Of a DNA stretch of 64,000 nucleotides, positions 35,615-44,438 are shown one piece after another; the first letter of the stretch is position 1, and each line of letters starts with the position of its first letter. Position numbers and translations under genes: made by a program. Source of the stretch: an uncultured Bacteroidales bacterium. GTDB taxonomy: Bacteria; Bacteroidota; Bacteroidia; Bacteroidales; Paludibacteraceae. The stretch is taken from the NCBI GenBank assembly GCA_902799705.1, contig CADCBP010000015.1:1-64000 (forward strand), read 5' to 3'. The notes beneath the pieces were generated by a model that ran no database searches, had not been told where the DNA came from, and saw only the letters and a program-made list of their open reading frames with translations.

Positions 35615-36409
35615 TTATGCAAAAAAGAGTTTTTTTGCGTTCGCGGAAGTGATGGAAATCACTTTTTCCGGAGTTGTATGATAGACCTCTGCCAGACGCT
35701 GCACGACGAAAATCATCAACCGGCTCTCGTTGCGCTCTCCGCGGTGCGGGGTAGGAGCCAGATAGGGACCGTCAGTCTCCAGAACAATGCGGTCCAAAGG
35801 CACGACTTCCAATGTCTCATACAATTTGCAGTTTTTGAAAGTCAGCACCCCGCCGATACCGAAATATAAGCCCATATCCAAGATCTGCTTTGCCACTTCT
35901 TGACTACCGTTGAAACAATGCACGACTCCTCGAAGAGGAGCGGTTGTTATCGGAGAAATGTGATTTGAGATTTGTGATTTGAGAATCCTTAAGGTATCTT
36001 CCGTGGCGTCGCGATTGTGAATCATAACTGGCAGATCCAATTCCTGCGCCAGATCCAGCTGGCGTTTGAAGATATCCTGCTGACCCTCTTTATACGTAGT
36101 ATCGTAATGATAATCCAAACCGATCTCGCCGATGGCAACTATCTCTTTGCGGTGCGCACGGATAGCCTCCTCTATGATACGCCATTGCTCCTTATAATCA
36201 TCGGGAAAAACATCTTGCGGATGAAAACCCAACGCAGGAAAACAATAGCCTTTATGCCTGCGACATACATCCAGAATGCCTTCTATTGATTTGGCATTCA
36301 CTCCGGGTACAATCATCGCTTCAACACAGGCTTCACGCTGACGCGCAATAACCTCTTCTCGATCCGCCGCATAGGCGTCTTCGTCAATATGGATATGGGT
36401 ATCAATCAT
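35615..36409 (-). CDS. tatD: TatD-family metal-dependent hydrolase
   Basis: TatD enzymes are metal-dependent DNases/hydrolases of the amidohydrolase fold. The 264 residues begin with MIDTHIHIDEDAY (metal-binding His-x-His), then VPGVNAKSI, GFHPQDV (77-83), IGEIGLDYHYD (96-106), QLDLAQELDLPVMIHNRDA (125-143), VVHCFNGS (about 167-174) and DRIVLETDGPYLAP (about 204-217), covering all conserved metal ligands. Between RILK and VVHCF a 14-bp duplicated word (35961-35988) encodes SQISNHISPI, an insertion in a loop. The gene starts inside the last codons of queA (4-base overlap). Confidence 0.92.
   Translation of the reverse strand: MIDTHIHIDEDAYAADREEVIARQREACVEAMIVPGVNAKSIEGILDVCRRHKGYCFPALGFHPQDVFPDDYKEQWRIIEEAIRAHRKEIVAIGEIGLDYHYDTTYKEGQQDIFKRQLDLAQELDLPVMIHNRDATEDTLRILKSQISNHISPITTAPLRGVVHCFNGSQEVAKQILDMGLYFGIGGVLTFKNCKLYETLEVVPLDRIVLETDGPYLAPTPHRGERNESRLMIFVVQRLAEVYHTTPEKVISITSANAKKLFFA
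35961..35988. repeat. 14-bp duplicated word inside tatD
   Basis: TGATTTGAGATTTG followed by TGATTTGAGAATCC: two 14-bp units, the first ten bases identical, encoding an extra loop in TatD. Confidence 0.8.
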
Positions 36410-37584
36410 CGTGTTAAAATACTGCTGTCTCCATAGGAGAGGAATCGAAAATCATGACTCAGCGCATAATCGTAAATGGTTTTCCAATTGCCGTTCACGA
36501 AAGCACTGACGAGTAACAAAAGTGTTGATTGCGGCTGATGAAAATTCGTAATCAACTGATTAACAACGCGGAATATATAGTCCGGCTTAATCATGATCTG
36601 CGTCTCCGCGTGCAGCGTTTCCTGCCCTGTAGCCTCCAGATAATCAACAATGGCCTGCAGACTATCTTCCACACTTACAGTGAACGTATGTTCGTATGGT
36701 TCAAATTGCCCCACGGTCGGGTTCTCGGGATGGCACCCGATGAAATACAGGCTCTCCAGCGTGCGCATACTGGTTGTTCCTACGGCAACGATACGCCCAA
36801 GGTTCCGAATGATATGCGTTATCGCTATTTTAGGCACAGCGATAATCTCTGTATGCATCGTGTGTTCATTCGCATCGGCTGTCTTCACCGGCAGAAATGT
36901 ACCGGCTCCCACGTGCAGCGTCACCTCTTCTGTCCCTATTCCGCGGGAACGGATATCGGCTAACACCCGTTCCGTGAAATGCAGACCTGCCGTGGGGGCA
37001 GCAACGGAACCTTTGATGCGCGAGTACACGGTTTGGTACGTGCGTTTATCACTCTCTTCGGTCTTACGGTTCAAGTAAGGCGGGATCGGCAGTTCGCCTA
37101 CAGCATCCAATATCTCGGCAAACGACACAGACTCGTTATCCCAACTGAAATGTACCTCGTATGTATTACCGTGTTTGTCGCCTTTACATACCCGCAGGGT
37201 TATCGCTAAGCTTTCCACCCGAAACTCCAAACTCTCATCGTGCCATTTCTTTGCATTACCCACCATACATTTCCAAGTGCAGCCGGTGGTTGAGCCCAAG
37301 GACAACTGGTAGTCGTGCGGGGCTATAGGTTCAAGACAAAACACCTCAATACGCGCCCCGCTTGGCTTATGAAACTCCATTCGAGCCTGAATAACGCGTG
37401 TATTATTGTACACCAGGAGTGAATGCGGAGCAATGTAGTCGCCGATGTTATAGAACTTGTCTTCACTCACCTTCCCGTTGCAATAAACCAACAACTTGCT
37501 ATGGTCACGTTCCGCCAACGGATATTTCGCAATCCGCTCTTCGGGAAGAGGGTAATTATAATCAGCTATGTAGATGGGTTTCAT
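36406..37584 (-). CDS. queA: tRNA epoxyqueuosine precursor ribosyltransferase
   Basis: QueA transfers and rearranges the ribose of S-adenosylmethionine onto preQ1 in tRNA, giving epoxyqueuosine. Conserved parts are RIAKYPLAERDHSKLLVY (17-34), LLVYNNTRVIQARM (55-68), LGSTTGCTWKCMVGNAKKW, PIPPYLNRKTEESDKRTYQTVYS (about 171-193), APTAGLHFTERVL, EVTLHVGAGTFLPVK and NFHQPQSTLLLLVSAF. At 392 residues it is longer than the usual 340-356; extra residues lie near DESLEFRVESLAI, again a word-like stretch (37211-37236). It overlaps the THUMP methyltransferase gene by 23 bases and tatD by 4, a tight three-gene unit. Confidence 0.93.
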   Translation of the reverse strand: MKPIYIADYNYPLPEERIAKYPLAERDHSKLLVYCNGKVSEDKFYNIGDYIAPHSLLVYNNTRVIQARMEFHKPSGARIEVFCLEPIAPHDYQLSLGSTTGCTWKCMVGNAKKWHDESLEFRVESLAITLRVCKGDKHGNTYEVHFSWDNESVSFAEILDAVGELPIPPYLNRKTEESDKRTYQTVYSRIKGSVAAPTAGLHFTERVLADIRSRGIGTEEVTLHVGAGTFLPVKTADANEHTMHTEIIAVPKIAITHIIRNLGRIVAVGTTSMRTLESLYFIGCHPENPTVGQFEPYEHTFTVSVEDSLQAIVDYLEATGQETLHAETQIMIKPDYIFRVVNQLITNFHQPQSTLLLLVSAFVNGNWKTIYDYALSHDFRFLSYGDSSILTR

Positions 37585-38746
37585 TTCTTTTTCCCTGAAA
37601 TAATTCGTAGCAATTAAACTGACAGTCCAGTTCTCCGTTCAGCAAGCGCATTTTCTTAGACGGTTTGAGTCCGATGCACTTCATCGCCGCCTCGTTGGAC
37701 GATATAATCCATGCCGTTGCGCCGGTAAAATGATGCTTGAGGGCAGACCCCATCTTGCCGTACAATTCTTCCATATCCTTGTTGCTTGCCAAGCGCTCAC
37801 CGTACGGCGGGTTAATCATCACCAACGGGTTATGGACGAGAGGATTCCTGGTTAACGGGCGCAACTCTTCCATGCGAATCTGCTTCAACTCCACGTCATG
37901 CGCCACTCCGGCCGCCTTCACGTTCTTTGCAGCCTGTTGGATTGCGAAAAAAGAAGCGTCCGAACCGTATATCTTGTAATCAAACTCACGCTCGTGCGAA
38001 TCGTCATTATAGATGTCAGACCACAGGTCGGCATCAAAGTCCGGCCATTTCTCAAAAGCGAAGGATTTACGGAACACTCCCGGCGCGATATTGCGTGCAA
38101 TGAGAGCCGCCTCGATAGGCAGCGTGCCCGAACCGCACATCGGGTCGTAGAAATCACTCTGCCCTTTCCATCCCGCCAGCAGCAACATACCTGCCGCTAA
38201 AGCCTCGTTGATCGGCGCTTCGGTATTAGCCACGCGGTAACCGCGTTTATGCAGGCTCTCGCCCGACGAATCCAGCGAGATCGTCACACGGTCGTTCCCC
38301 ACATGCAGGTTCACGCGCAAATCCGGATTCTCCGTACTCACATTCGGCCGTTTGCCTGCTTTCTCTTTCCAGTAATCGACAATCGCGTCCTTCACGCGGT
38401 AGGTCACGAAAAGACTGTTGCGGAACAGTTCGCTATACACCGTCGCATCAATCGCAAACGTGGTGTCAGCCGTCATGTATCGACTCCAATCAATCGCCTT
38501 CGCGATCTCATAGACCTGATCTTCTGGCTTTTCTCTCTTCCCTTTAAGGGAAAGCCGGAGAGAGGCTTCCTTGATTGGTACCAGCACACGGATAGCGGTG
38601 CGCAGACACAGGTTTGCGCGGTACAGCAATGCCTTATCTCCCTTAAAAGAAACGGCTCGTCTTTCGATGAGCACGTCGTTGGCACCAAGTTCTATCAGTT
38701 CTTGTGCGAGTACTTGCTCCAGACCCTTGAAAGTCTTCGCGAGCAT
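37562..38746 (-). CDS. THUMP-domain RNA methyltransferase (RlmL-like)
   Basis: A class I S-adenosylmethionine-dependent RNA methyltransferase of the RlmL/YcbY N-terminal type, which in E. coli makes m2G2445 of 23S rRNA. I start at 38746 (MLAKTFKGLEQVLAQELIEL) because the frame extended upstream begins with a TTG inside the -7 promoter box. Parts: N-terminal ferredoxin-like and THUMP region (to about 160), motif I YDPMCGSGTLPIEAALIARN (about 222-241) and the catalytic motif MINPPYGERL (NPPY; about 310-319). The segment SLRLSLKGKREKPED after IKEA is encoded by a palindromic insertion (38527-38568) and is not expected in the family. 394 residues with this start. The exact modified base in this lineage is not known. 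Confidence 0.88.
   Translation of the reverse strand: MLAKTFKGLEQVLAQELIELGANDVLIERRAVSFKGDKALLYRANLCLRTAIRVLVPIKEASLRLSLKGKREKPEDQVYEIAKAIDWSRYMTADTTFAIDATVYSELFRNSLFVTYRVKDAIVDYWKEKAGKRPNVSTENPDLRVNLHVGNDRVTISLDSSGESLHKRGYRVANTEAPINEALAAGMLLLAGWKGQSDFYDPMCGSGTLPIEAALIARNIAPGVFRKSFAFEKWPDFDADLWSDIYNDDSHEREFDYKIYGSDASFFAIQQAAKNVKAAGVAHDVELKQIRMEELRPLTRNPLVHNPLVMINPPYGERLASNKDMEELYGKMGSALKHHFTGATAWIISSNEAAMKCIGLKPSKKMRLLNGELDCQFNCYELFQGKRNETHLHS
38527..38568. repeat. Palindromic insertion inside THUMP gene
   Basis: TTCCCTT-T-AAGGGAA (38538-38552) flanked by CTCTC and GAGAG makes a long hairpin. It reads in frame as about 15 extra residues between the conserved IKEA and QVYEIAKAIDW. Confidence 0.75.
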
Positions 38747-38797
38747 CCTATATGTTGTTTCTTTAGCCAATGAGTCGGGGTCTGTTAAATTAGGGTG

Positions 38798-38829
38798 CAA
38801 AAGTACTACTTTTTTTTCATATACGCAAG
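38798..38829 (-). promoter_or_regulatory. Promoter of the THUMP-queA-tatD unit
   Basis: Minus strand: CTTG (38826-38829), 20 bases, TACTTTTG (38798-38805). It rules out the TTG start at 38800. Confidence 0.72.
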
Positions 38830-38962
38830 TCTTTGTATACTTTTATATAAAAAAAAGAGACCCAATGATTTTATTTCCCCGGCAATCTCATTTGCATGTC
38901 GGTCGCATTATGGACGTCCGTGTACGGTCTCTGTCCGTTTTTTATCTGGCTGCCTTACGGCA

Positions 38963-39451
38963 TTATTTAAAACCTCGAACAATCCATTTGTTGTTGATAT
39001 TAAGCAAAATAACGCGTACAGTAGTGTCGTGTTGGCCTGAATATATATTTCCGTTATCATCTGCACAATTAAAGTGAACAGAGCATATCGGCACCTCGTC
39101 TGAGCCGATCTTCATAGTATCGCAATAGGGACTATCACAAACAAGCCGATACCCTTCTATTAGCGCGGGGCGTATGCCTGAAATATCATGAAAATATTGT
39201 TCTGTGAAGAGTTGTGAATAGTGCGTAAAATGTGATTTGCGCATCATCGTCTGTAGTTCTTCTATTAACTCTGGACTTAATAAAGATTCCATGACGTCGT
39301 ATTGATTAAGTAATACTGACACGACAAAATTCCAAGACACAGCTTCAGGAGATTTGCATTCTCTAATCTCTTGCATGGATAAAGATCTAAAATCTTGCGC
39401 CACTAAGCCTATTGATAGGCCCAGCAACAAAAATGTCATTATTTTTTTCAT
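38963..39451 (-). CDS. Secreted protein of unknown function
   Basis: A 162-residue protein with a signal peptide (MKKIMTFLLLGLSIGLVAQ). The mature part has a helical first half (PEAVSWNFVVSVLLNQYDVMESLLSPELIEEL) and a beta-strand second half ending DTTVRVILLNINNKWIVRGFK. The order, with a short strand pair and WIVRGF at the end, recalls NTF2-like/DUF4878-type folds found in Bacteroidetes lipoproteins, but this is a weak resemblance. No lipobox. It is isolated by about 100 bases from the CAP gene upstream. No promoter consensus found. Confidence 0.68.
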   Translation of the reverse strand: MKKIMTFLLLGLSIGLVAQDFRSLSMQEIRECKSPEAVSWNFVVSVLLNQYDVMESLLSPELIEELQTMMRKSHFTHYSQLFTEQYFHDISGIRPALIEGYRLVCDSPYCDTMKIGSDEVPICSVHFNCADDNGNIYSGQHDTTVRVILLNINNKWIVRGFK

Positions 39452-39549
39452 GATACGCTATTTTACTCCTGCTCTTACAGCTTTGCAGGTCTTGCTATTT
39501 CGGTTTAGATACGTCTATATTATTCTGCGTAGGGAGTACGAATTCGGTA

Positions 39550-40113
39550 TTATTCCTTTCCGATGATGTAATGGCCGGCAGGGTCGGTGTATTCACCGAA
39601 CCATACACATGCTACGCCCTTATACATTCCCACTCCAATTGCTGCCCATTCGGTATTTTTCCATTTATCGAGATTTATGATCAGAGCATTATGACCTGGA
39701 CTGCCTTGCCACCCTTTCAATGCTGCTTTAGGAGAAACCACTCCGCTTGTAGGAGGAAGTAAGTAGTGGGCTATTTCATATCCGTTCCCCTCATATTCAG
39801 TTAATTCCTTCGGCTTCGACCACATACACGCCGAGTTCCGATGATCCGGATAATAGTCGCACTTTGTCCAAGATCCGTGTTTGGACCAACTATGTGCATT
39901 ACATCCTTCAGGAATCTCGTCAAAGTGCTCATACACATCTTTGGCATGAATTTGTGCCACTTTGGTTAATGACACGGACAATGGGATTTCAGGTAAACCA
40001 TTAGCCGCCCGATATTCCATTATCAGCTGATATAACTCAACTTCTTTCTGACTGAGTTGTGCCATTACAGGCAGCGCTGCAAAAAACAGCAAGAATAGAA
40101 TAATTCTTCTCAT
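39550..40113 (-). CDS. Secreted CAP-domain protein
   Basis: A 187-residue exported protein (MRRIILFLLFFAALPVMAQ) made of one CAP/SCP domain, the fold of cysteine-rich secretory proteins and pathogenesis-related protein 1. Visible signatures are LYQLIMEYRAANGLPEIPLSVSLTKVAQIHAKD (first helix), NAHSW (about 72-76, conserved His), GWQGSPGHNALI (about 136-147, second conserved His) and AIGVGMYKGVACVWFGEY at the end. Two cysteines flank the central loop. CAP proteins bind lipids or cell-surface ligands; the bacterial role is mostly unknown. Confidence 0.85.
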   Translation of the reverse strand: MRRIILFLLFFAALPVMAQLSQKEVELYQLIMEYRAANGLPEIPLSVSLTKVAQIHAKDVYEHFDEIPEGCNAHSWSKHGSWTKCDYYPDHRNSACMWSKPKELTEYEGNGYEIAHYLLPPTSGVVSPKAALKGWQGSPGHNALIINLDKWKNTEWAAIGVGMYKGVACVWFGEYTDPAGHYIIGKE

Positions 40114-40132
40114 TATGTTTGATTTTAATCAG

Positions 40133-41752
40133 TTATTTTTTATATTTACGTACTGCTATAACATACAATGCCTGACTTCGATTCGCCAAATAATATGTAT
40201 TGTTATACGTATAATAGTACATCGTACAAATATCATCTGTGCAATACTTGGATTCGGTAGAACAACTCCAATAACAGGTATTATACAAATGATACAGCAT
40301 CAAAACATAACCTAATTCTTCTTTCTCAGGTAAAATCCAGTCATCATAGCCTCCATATTCAAGTTTTTCACAAGCCTCATTCGCATTTTGCCATGTCATG
40401 GTTCCTTTCATGTCATAAAATTTATACATATAACCTCCATATTCAAAAAACGGCAATGCGTCATAATTCATCATTTGAGGGGTTATTTCTATCTGATTCC
40501 CGTATGATGTTCCTTTGGCGTTGGAAGCATAAGCACGGACATACATAGTCTTTGAAAAGGATGTGATTTCGCCAGTTTGGCAACTGTAATATCCTTCTCC
40601 CATATCGGCATTAACGACTGAAGAATTTGAAATAGTTGGGTATGGTTGGTTGCTATAACAAATACCACGAGCAGTAATTTCACTTCCTCCATTATCAATC
40701 ACGTTCCCTTGAATAGTGTAATAAAGGCTTGAAAATCCCGGTTTGTCAAAATCAAGCGCACCTCCATAACTAATCACTTTTGCCTCCACGACGGGCAAAC
40801 CATTTTTAGTAGTGACTGTTTGTGTACTTCCATAGGCTTCGCCTTTCTCGTTAATAGCATATGCTCGGAAATAATAAGTCGTAGATGGTGACAGTCCACT
40901 TATCGGGGCAGAAAATTCTCCCTTACCTTTACCTCTTACAACCTTATTGTCATATATTGTCGGCTCTGAAATAATATCACTATAGCATATGCCTCTTTCT
41001 ATAATCGTATAGCCACCATCGTCAGTTATGTTTCCGCCGATAACAATGGATGTTGAAGTAACAACAGATGCAGTGTCCGTAATGATGCTTGCTAATCCAT
41101 TCAAGGATGTAAACTCGAATTGTTCACCATAAGCCGTGCCTATGCGGTTGGTAGCATAAGCGCGCACATAATATATAGTGCCTGATTCCAAATTATTAAT
41201 CTGGCTTTTGAACTCACCTAGACCGGAACCATTGATTGTGTGCTCATCATCAATAGTTGGATATTCTGACTTAGACCAACAAACACCTCGAGCGGTGACA
41301 GACGCACGCCCGTCAGCTGTGACATTTCCTCCTGATGTAGCCTTATTATCGGAAATATCGCTAATAGGTTTAGTTGTTACGATGGGTATATTCGGCCCTT
41401 CAATCTCAATAGTGCCCAAATCAACTTGTGCTTGTCCATAACCAGAAAGTTCAAGTTTTTTTGTTGCGCAAGAAGAATCTCCAATGAGTACGTAGTAACT
41501 ACCGTCAATTTCATCTACTTTGACGCTTAGCGAGAATGCACCATAATCATCTGTATGTGCTAAATCATGAATCTTCTCACCATTGGTAACTTTTATCTCA
41601 AGATTAGCGAAAGGTTTTGTTGTTCCTGAATAGACAACCTTGCCTACGTATTTAACAACTGCATTCACATCGTTTTCACAACCAATAAATACAGTGCCGA
41701 TACTTATAATACATGCGGAAATAACGATCAACACACTAAATCTGGATTTCAT
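40133..41752 (-). CDS. Lipoprotein with FN3-like repeats and DUF1566
   Basis: A 539-residue predicted lipoprotein: ISACIISIGTVFIGCEND gives the lipid-modified Cys near residue 25. An N-terminal carboxypeptidase-regulatory-like beta domain (VGKVVYSGTTKPFANLEIKV ... DYGAFSLSV) is followed by three or four fibronectin-like units, each with GGNVTADGRASVTARGVCW and YYVRAYATNRIGTAYGEQ type cores (near residues 140-215, 235-305, 325-410). The C-terminus (NANEACEKLEYGGYDDWILPEKEEL ... VIAVRKYKK) is a DUF1566/Lcl-type domain. The next gene upstream has the same plan. Probably surface-exposed; ligand unknown. Confidence 0.8.
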   Translation of the reverse strand: MKSRFSVLIVISACIISIGTVFIGCENDVNAVVKYVGKVVYSGTTKPFANLEIKVTNGEKIHDLAHTDDYGAFSLSVKVDEIDGSYYVLIGDSSCATKKLELSGYGQAQVDLGTIEIEGPNIPIVTTKPISDISDNKATSGGNVTADGRASVTARGVCWSKSEYPTIDDEHTINGSGLGEFKSQINNLESGTIYYVRAYATNRIGTAYGEQFEFTSLNGLASIITDTASVVTSTSIVIGGNITDDGGYTIIERGICYSDIISEPTIYDNKVVRGKGKGEFSAPISGLSPSTTYYFRAYAINEKGEAYGSTQTVTTKNGLPVVEAKVISYGGALDFDKPGFSSLYYTIQGNVIDNGGSEITARGICYSNQPYPTISNSSVVNADMGEGYYSCQTGEITSFSKTMYVRAYASNAKGTSYGNQIEITPQMMNYDALPFFEYGGYMYKFYDMKGTMTWQNANEACEKLEYGGYDDWILPEKEELGYVLMLYHLYNTCYWSCSTESKYCTDDICTMYYYTYNNTYYLANRSQALYVIAVRKYKK

Positions 41753-41868
41753 ATTACTGATTTACATTCAGAGTTTTATAGATATTTTTTGGATAGTTCT
41801 TTTGCACCTGAGTTTAATACAGTTACGATTAACCTATACATACACCGCGAGGTTCAAAATATTGATTT

Positions 41869-43158
41869 TTAATATTTCCGAACAGGACGGACACTATATT
41901 TGAAGTCATTGCAATATGTAGATCCTTTCGTGCCATTCGAAAAATCAATCCAGTAATAATAGTAACTTATTGGTTCCGAATTACTCCAATATTTTTGATT
42001 AGTAAAACCTCCAATTGTAGATTTCTCTTTATACAGTAATTCGAGGACGGCAATAGTAGGGACTTCCCAATCATTCCAATCGTATGCAACAAGATTATTA
42101 CAAGCAGTCCGTGCATAGCTAGTATTAGTGCTAGAAGATCCAGCGTAGAAATTTCCCAAATCATATGGCAATACAATATACTTGACATTTTGATCTTCTA
42201 CCATGGGCAATTTATACGGATTGCGATGATCAATCATAATTGCTTCACCGTATGCAGTTCCGGATTCATTGGTAGCATATGCTCGGAAATAAAGATTTTG
42301 AGTGTGGACATTTGTTACTGTTATACTGGTAGAGAATCCACCCGTACCATCGCCTTCGCTTGTTTTCTTTCCATTGATATTGGGGGTGGATGTGCCCCAG
42401 CAGATACCTCTTGCTGTCACAGGAGAGTAGCCTTCGTCCGTCACATTTCCTTCACAAAAAACAGTTGCTTGATTATCCACGCGAACCATGGTTGTTGTTA
42501 CGGTCGGAACGCCACTTGCACTTTTGAATGTCACCTGATTACCATATGAGACACCTTTTTCATTTTCTGCGTACGCACGAACGTAATAAGTAGTATTTGG
42601 TTGTAAATTACCGATATTACTGAAGAACTCTCCCGCACCAGTTCCATCTTCGGTGTGGTCATTGGTAACCGTCGGATATTGGGATGTATTCCAACATACA
42701 CCTCGTTTAGTAACAGAAAAACCACCACTTCTTGTTACTTTACCTCCACCTGTTGCCATTTTAGATTTGATATTAGTAACTTCAGCGGTTTCAACTGTTG
42801 GAACGGACGACCCTTTGATAGTAATGATGCCCAAATCATATCTCCCATTACCAAAACCGGGGAATTCAATGCGTTTTGTCCCAATACGAGAGTTACCTAT
42901 TAAAATGTAGTAATCTTGATTAATCTCCTGTAAACGCACTTCCAAAGAGAAATAACCATCTGTATTAGTCTGGGTGGCTGTTTGAATTCTATCTCCATTT
43001 GTCACCTTAACATCCACTCCTTCAAACGGCAAATCTGTATTTTCATCAAACACCGTTCCGTAATAGGTGGCAACACCACCGGACGTGAGATCTTCACAAC
43101 TATTAAAGCCGCCCAATATTATTGCTGCCAATCCTACAATGGTAAATAATCTTTTCAT
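41869..43158 (-). CDS. Lipoprotein with FN3-like repeats, paralogue
   Basis: A 429-residue lipoprotein with the same plan as the gene at 40133. The start at 43158 gives MKRLFTIVGLAAIILGGFNSCED with the lipobox Cys near residue 21; a longer frame would run through the previous gene's end. The carboxypeptidase-regulatory-like domain (YYGTVFDENTDLPFEGVDVKV ... DGYFSLEV) is followed by two fibronectin-like units (GGGKVTRSGGFSVTKRGVCW ... YYVRAYAENEKGVSYGNQ; EGNVTDEGYSPVTARGICWG) and a DUF1566-like end (WNDWEVPTIAVLELLYKEKS ... YSVRPVRKY). It starts four bases after the stop of the gene at 43163, so it is the last of a four-gene unit. Confidence 0.8.
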   Translation of the reverse strand: MKRLFTIVGLAAIILGGFNSCEDLTSGGVATYYGTVFDENTDLPFEGVDVKVTNGDRIQTATQTNTDGYFSLEVRLQEINQDYYILIGNSRIGTKRIEFPGFGNGRYDLGIITIKGSSVPTVETAEVTNIKSKMATGGGKVTRSGGFSVTKRGVCWNTSQYPTVTNDHTEDGTGAGEFFSNIGNLQPNTTYYVRAYAENEKGVSYGNQVTFKSASGVPTVTTTMVRVDNQATVFCEGNVTDEGYSPVTARGICWGTSTPNINGKKTSEGDGTGGFSTSITVTNVHTQNLYFRAYATNESGTAYGEAIMIDHRNPYKLPMVEDQNVKYIVLPYDLGNFYAGSSSTNTSYARTACNNLVAYDWNDWEVPTIAVLELLYKEKSTIGGFTNQKYWSNSEPISYYYYWIDFSNGTKGSTYCNDFKYSVRPVRKY

Positions 43159-43162
43159 ATTT

Positions 43163-44002
43163 TTAAAATTTGATTTGCATTCCAGCACCATAAGCGTAGG
43201 AAGGATTGGAATATTCATTTATCGGAATAATCGCAGGCACGAATGTTAAATTATCAGATATGTGTTTGTCCTTCACGCACCATGCATGAATCATATTACC
43301 AACATGCACAGCCACACCCACGCCAAAGCAAGTGTACATTGCTATATCACAGATATTTTTTGTCTTTTTTGCGTTGATGTAATCGTTATAGGATGTGCCT
43401 ATAGCCTTCATCGTCCTCAGTTGGTCTTGGCCTAAAAAATAACAAGCCGTTCCTCCACCAAACAAAGCCAATTCGCTAATAAGGAATGCCGCTCCAGAGC
43501 CGCCTTGCCCCTTCAGCATCTGTCCTAATCCCGGAATAAACGTTGAAGCAACTAATGCTTTGTTATCTCTTCCATGATCTATCTTCTCACAATCATTAAA
43601 TGTTTCATAGCGCGGAGAAGTAATGCTCCCATCAAATGGTACTTGGTATAACAGATATACACGTATCTTGCCAGACTTAAGCAAAATTTGATGCATGCAG
43701 ACTTCGCGTATAGGAGGAAGATTATAATCCTTATTAATTGTAGTAAAAGACTTCCCTTCATATACGGCTCGCATAATTTCGGAGGAAGATACTGACAAAC
43801 GACACCTGGAAATTAGTTTTTTCATAATTTCGATGTACGCTGCATTCTGTGCTTCTGCGTAGGTATCTCCTTCGCCAATACCGACTTCATAGTCCATTGT
43901 GTAGTTACCCGGAGTCGGTTTATTTCTTGTCCAATCTGGTAATTGTGCGTACAAAGACACGCATAATAAGGGAAAGAGCAGTAATATAATATACCTTTTC
44001 AT
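43163..44002 (-). CDS. LPP20-like exported protein with membrane domain
   Basis: A 279-residue protein; start at 44002 gives the signal MKRYIILLLFPLLCVSLYAQ. The N-terminal half (LPDWTRNKPTPGN ... VGIGEGDTYAEAQNAAYIEIMKKL) has the pattern of LPP20-type lipoproteins: W-x-x-x-P, then a G-x-G before a helix of accumulating alanines. The C-terminal half is hydrophobic (STFIPGLGQMLKGQGGSGAAFLISELALFGGG, and a helix near AMYTCFGVGVAVHVGNMI) and resembles the PGLGQ membrane domain of DUF5683-type proteins. The gene ends four bases before the FN3-like lipoprotein start and begins almost at the stop of the previous gene. It appears to be an envelope assembly component of unknown role. Confidence 0.68.
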   Translation of the reverse strand: MKRYIILLLFPLLCVSLYAQLPDWTRNKPTPGNYTMDYEVGIGEGDTYAEAQNAAYIEIMKKLISRCRLSVSSSEIMRAVYEGKSFTTINKDYNLPPIREVCMHQILLKSGKIRVYLLYQVPFDGSITSPRYETFNDCEKIDHGRDNKALVASTFIPGLGQMLKGQGGSGAAFLISELALFGGGTACYFLGQDQLRTMKAIGTSYNDYINAKKTKNICDIAMYTCFGVGVAVHVGNMIHAWCVKDKHISDNLTFVPAIIPINEYSNPSYAYGAGMQIKF

Positions 44003-44003
44003 G

Positions 44004-44438
44004 TTATTCGCATATATAATTATCAAAATTGGGTGTTGTATATCCATCAATAGGTACTTGCCATAAGATATAAACACGTATCCGCATGGAGCCAGAAGGT
44101 CGTTCTGAATATTCACACACTTTGTTTATATGTAAGCGTACCTCCTTAGATATCGTTTCTAGACTCTGAGTGATATTATGTTCTATCTGTCCTAAATCAT
44201 CATTAACTCTAACCGTAACGCCTGATATTTTCCATGATGTTTCCAAGATGGCCCGCGCAAGAGACTGCGAATATGCCTCGTCATACGTTTTTGCCTCACC
44301 GATGGTCACCTTGTAAACATATGTTTTGTTATGAGCGGTAGGAAGTTGGTTAAGCCATACTGGTTTATTAGCATACGCACACAAACATGTTGCGCATGCT
44401 AATAAAACCATCCATACTTTGCAGCAATTAAATATCAT
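44004..44438 (-). CDS. LPP20-like exported protein
   Basis: A 144-residue exported protein (signal about 1-23, ending CAYA). It shares the N-terminal pattern of its neighbour at 43163: KPVWLNQLPTAHNKTYVYKVTIGEAKTYDEAYSQSLARAILETSWK, and a strand near the C-terminus (SMRIRVYILWQVPIDGYTTP) that matches KIRVYLLYQVPFDGSITSP there. So the two are paralogues, this one without the hydrophobic C-terminal half. It overlaps the lipoprotein gene upstream by 4 bases. Confidence 0.68.
   Translation of the reverse strand: MIFNCCKVWMVLLACATCLCAYANKPVWLNQLPTAHNKTYVYKVTIGEAKTYDEAYSQSLARAILETSWKISGVTVRVNDDLGQIEHNITQSLETISKEVRLHINKVCEYSERPSGSMRIRVYILWQVPIDGYTTPNFDNYICE

Noticed and set aside
38747..38800. Longer start of the THUMP methyltransferase (TTG at 38800)
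   Set aside because: The TTG is part of the -7 promoter box, so it would not be in the transcript.
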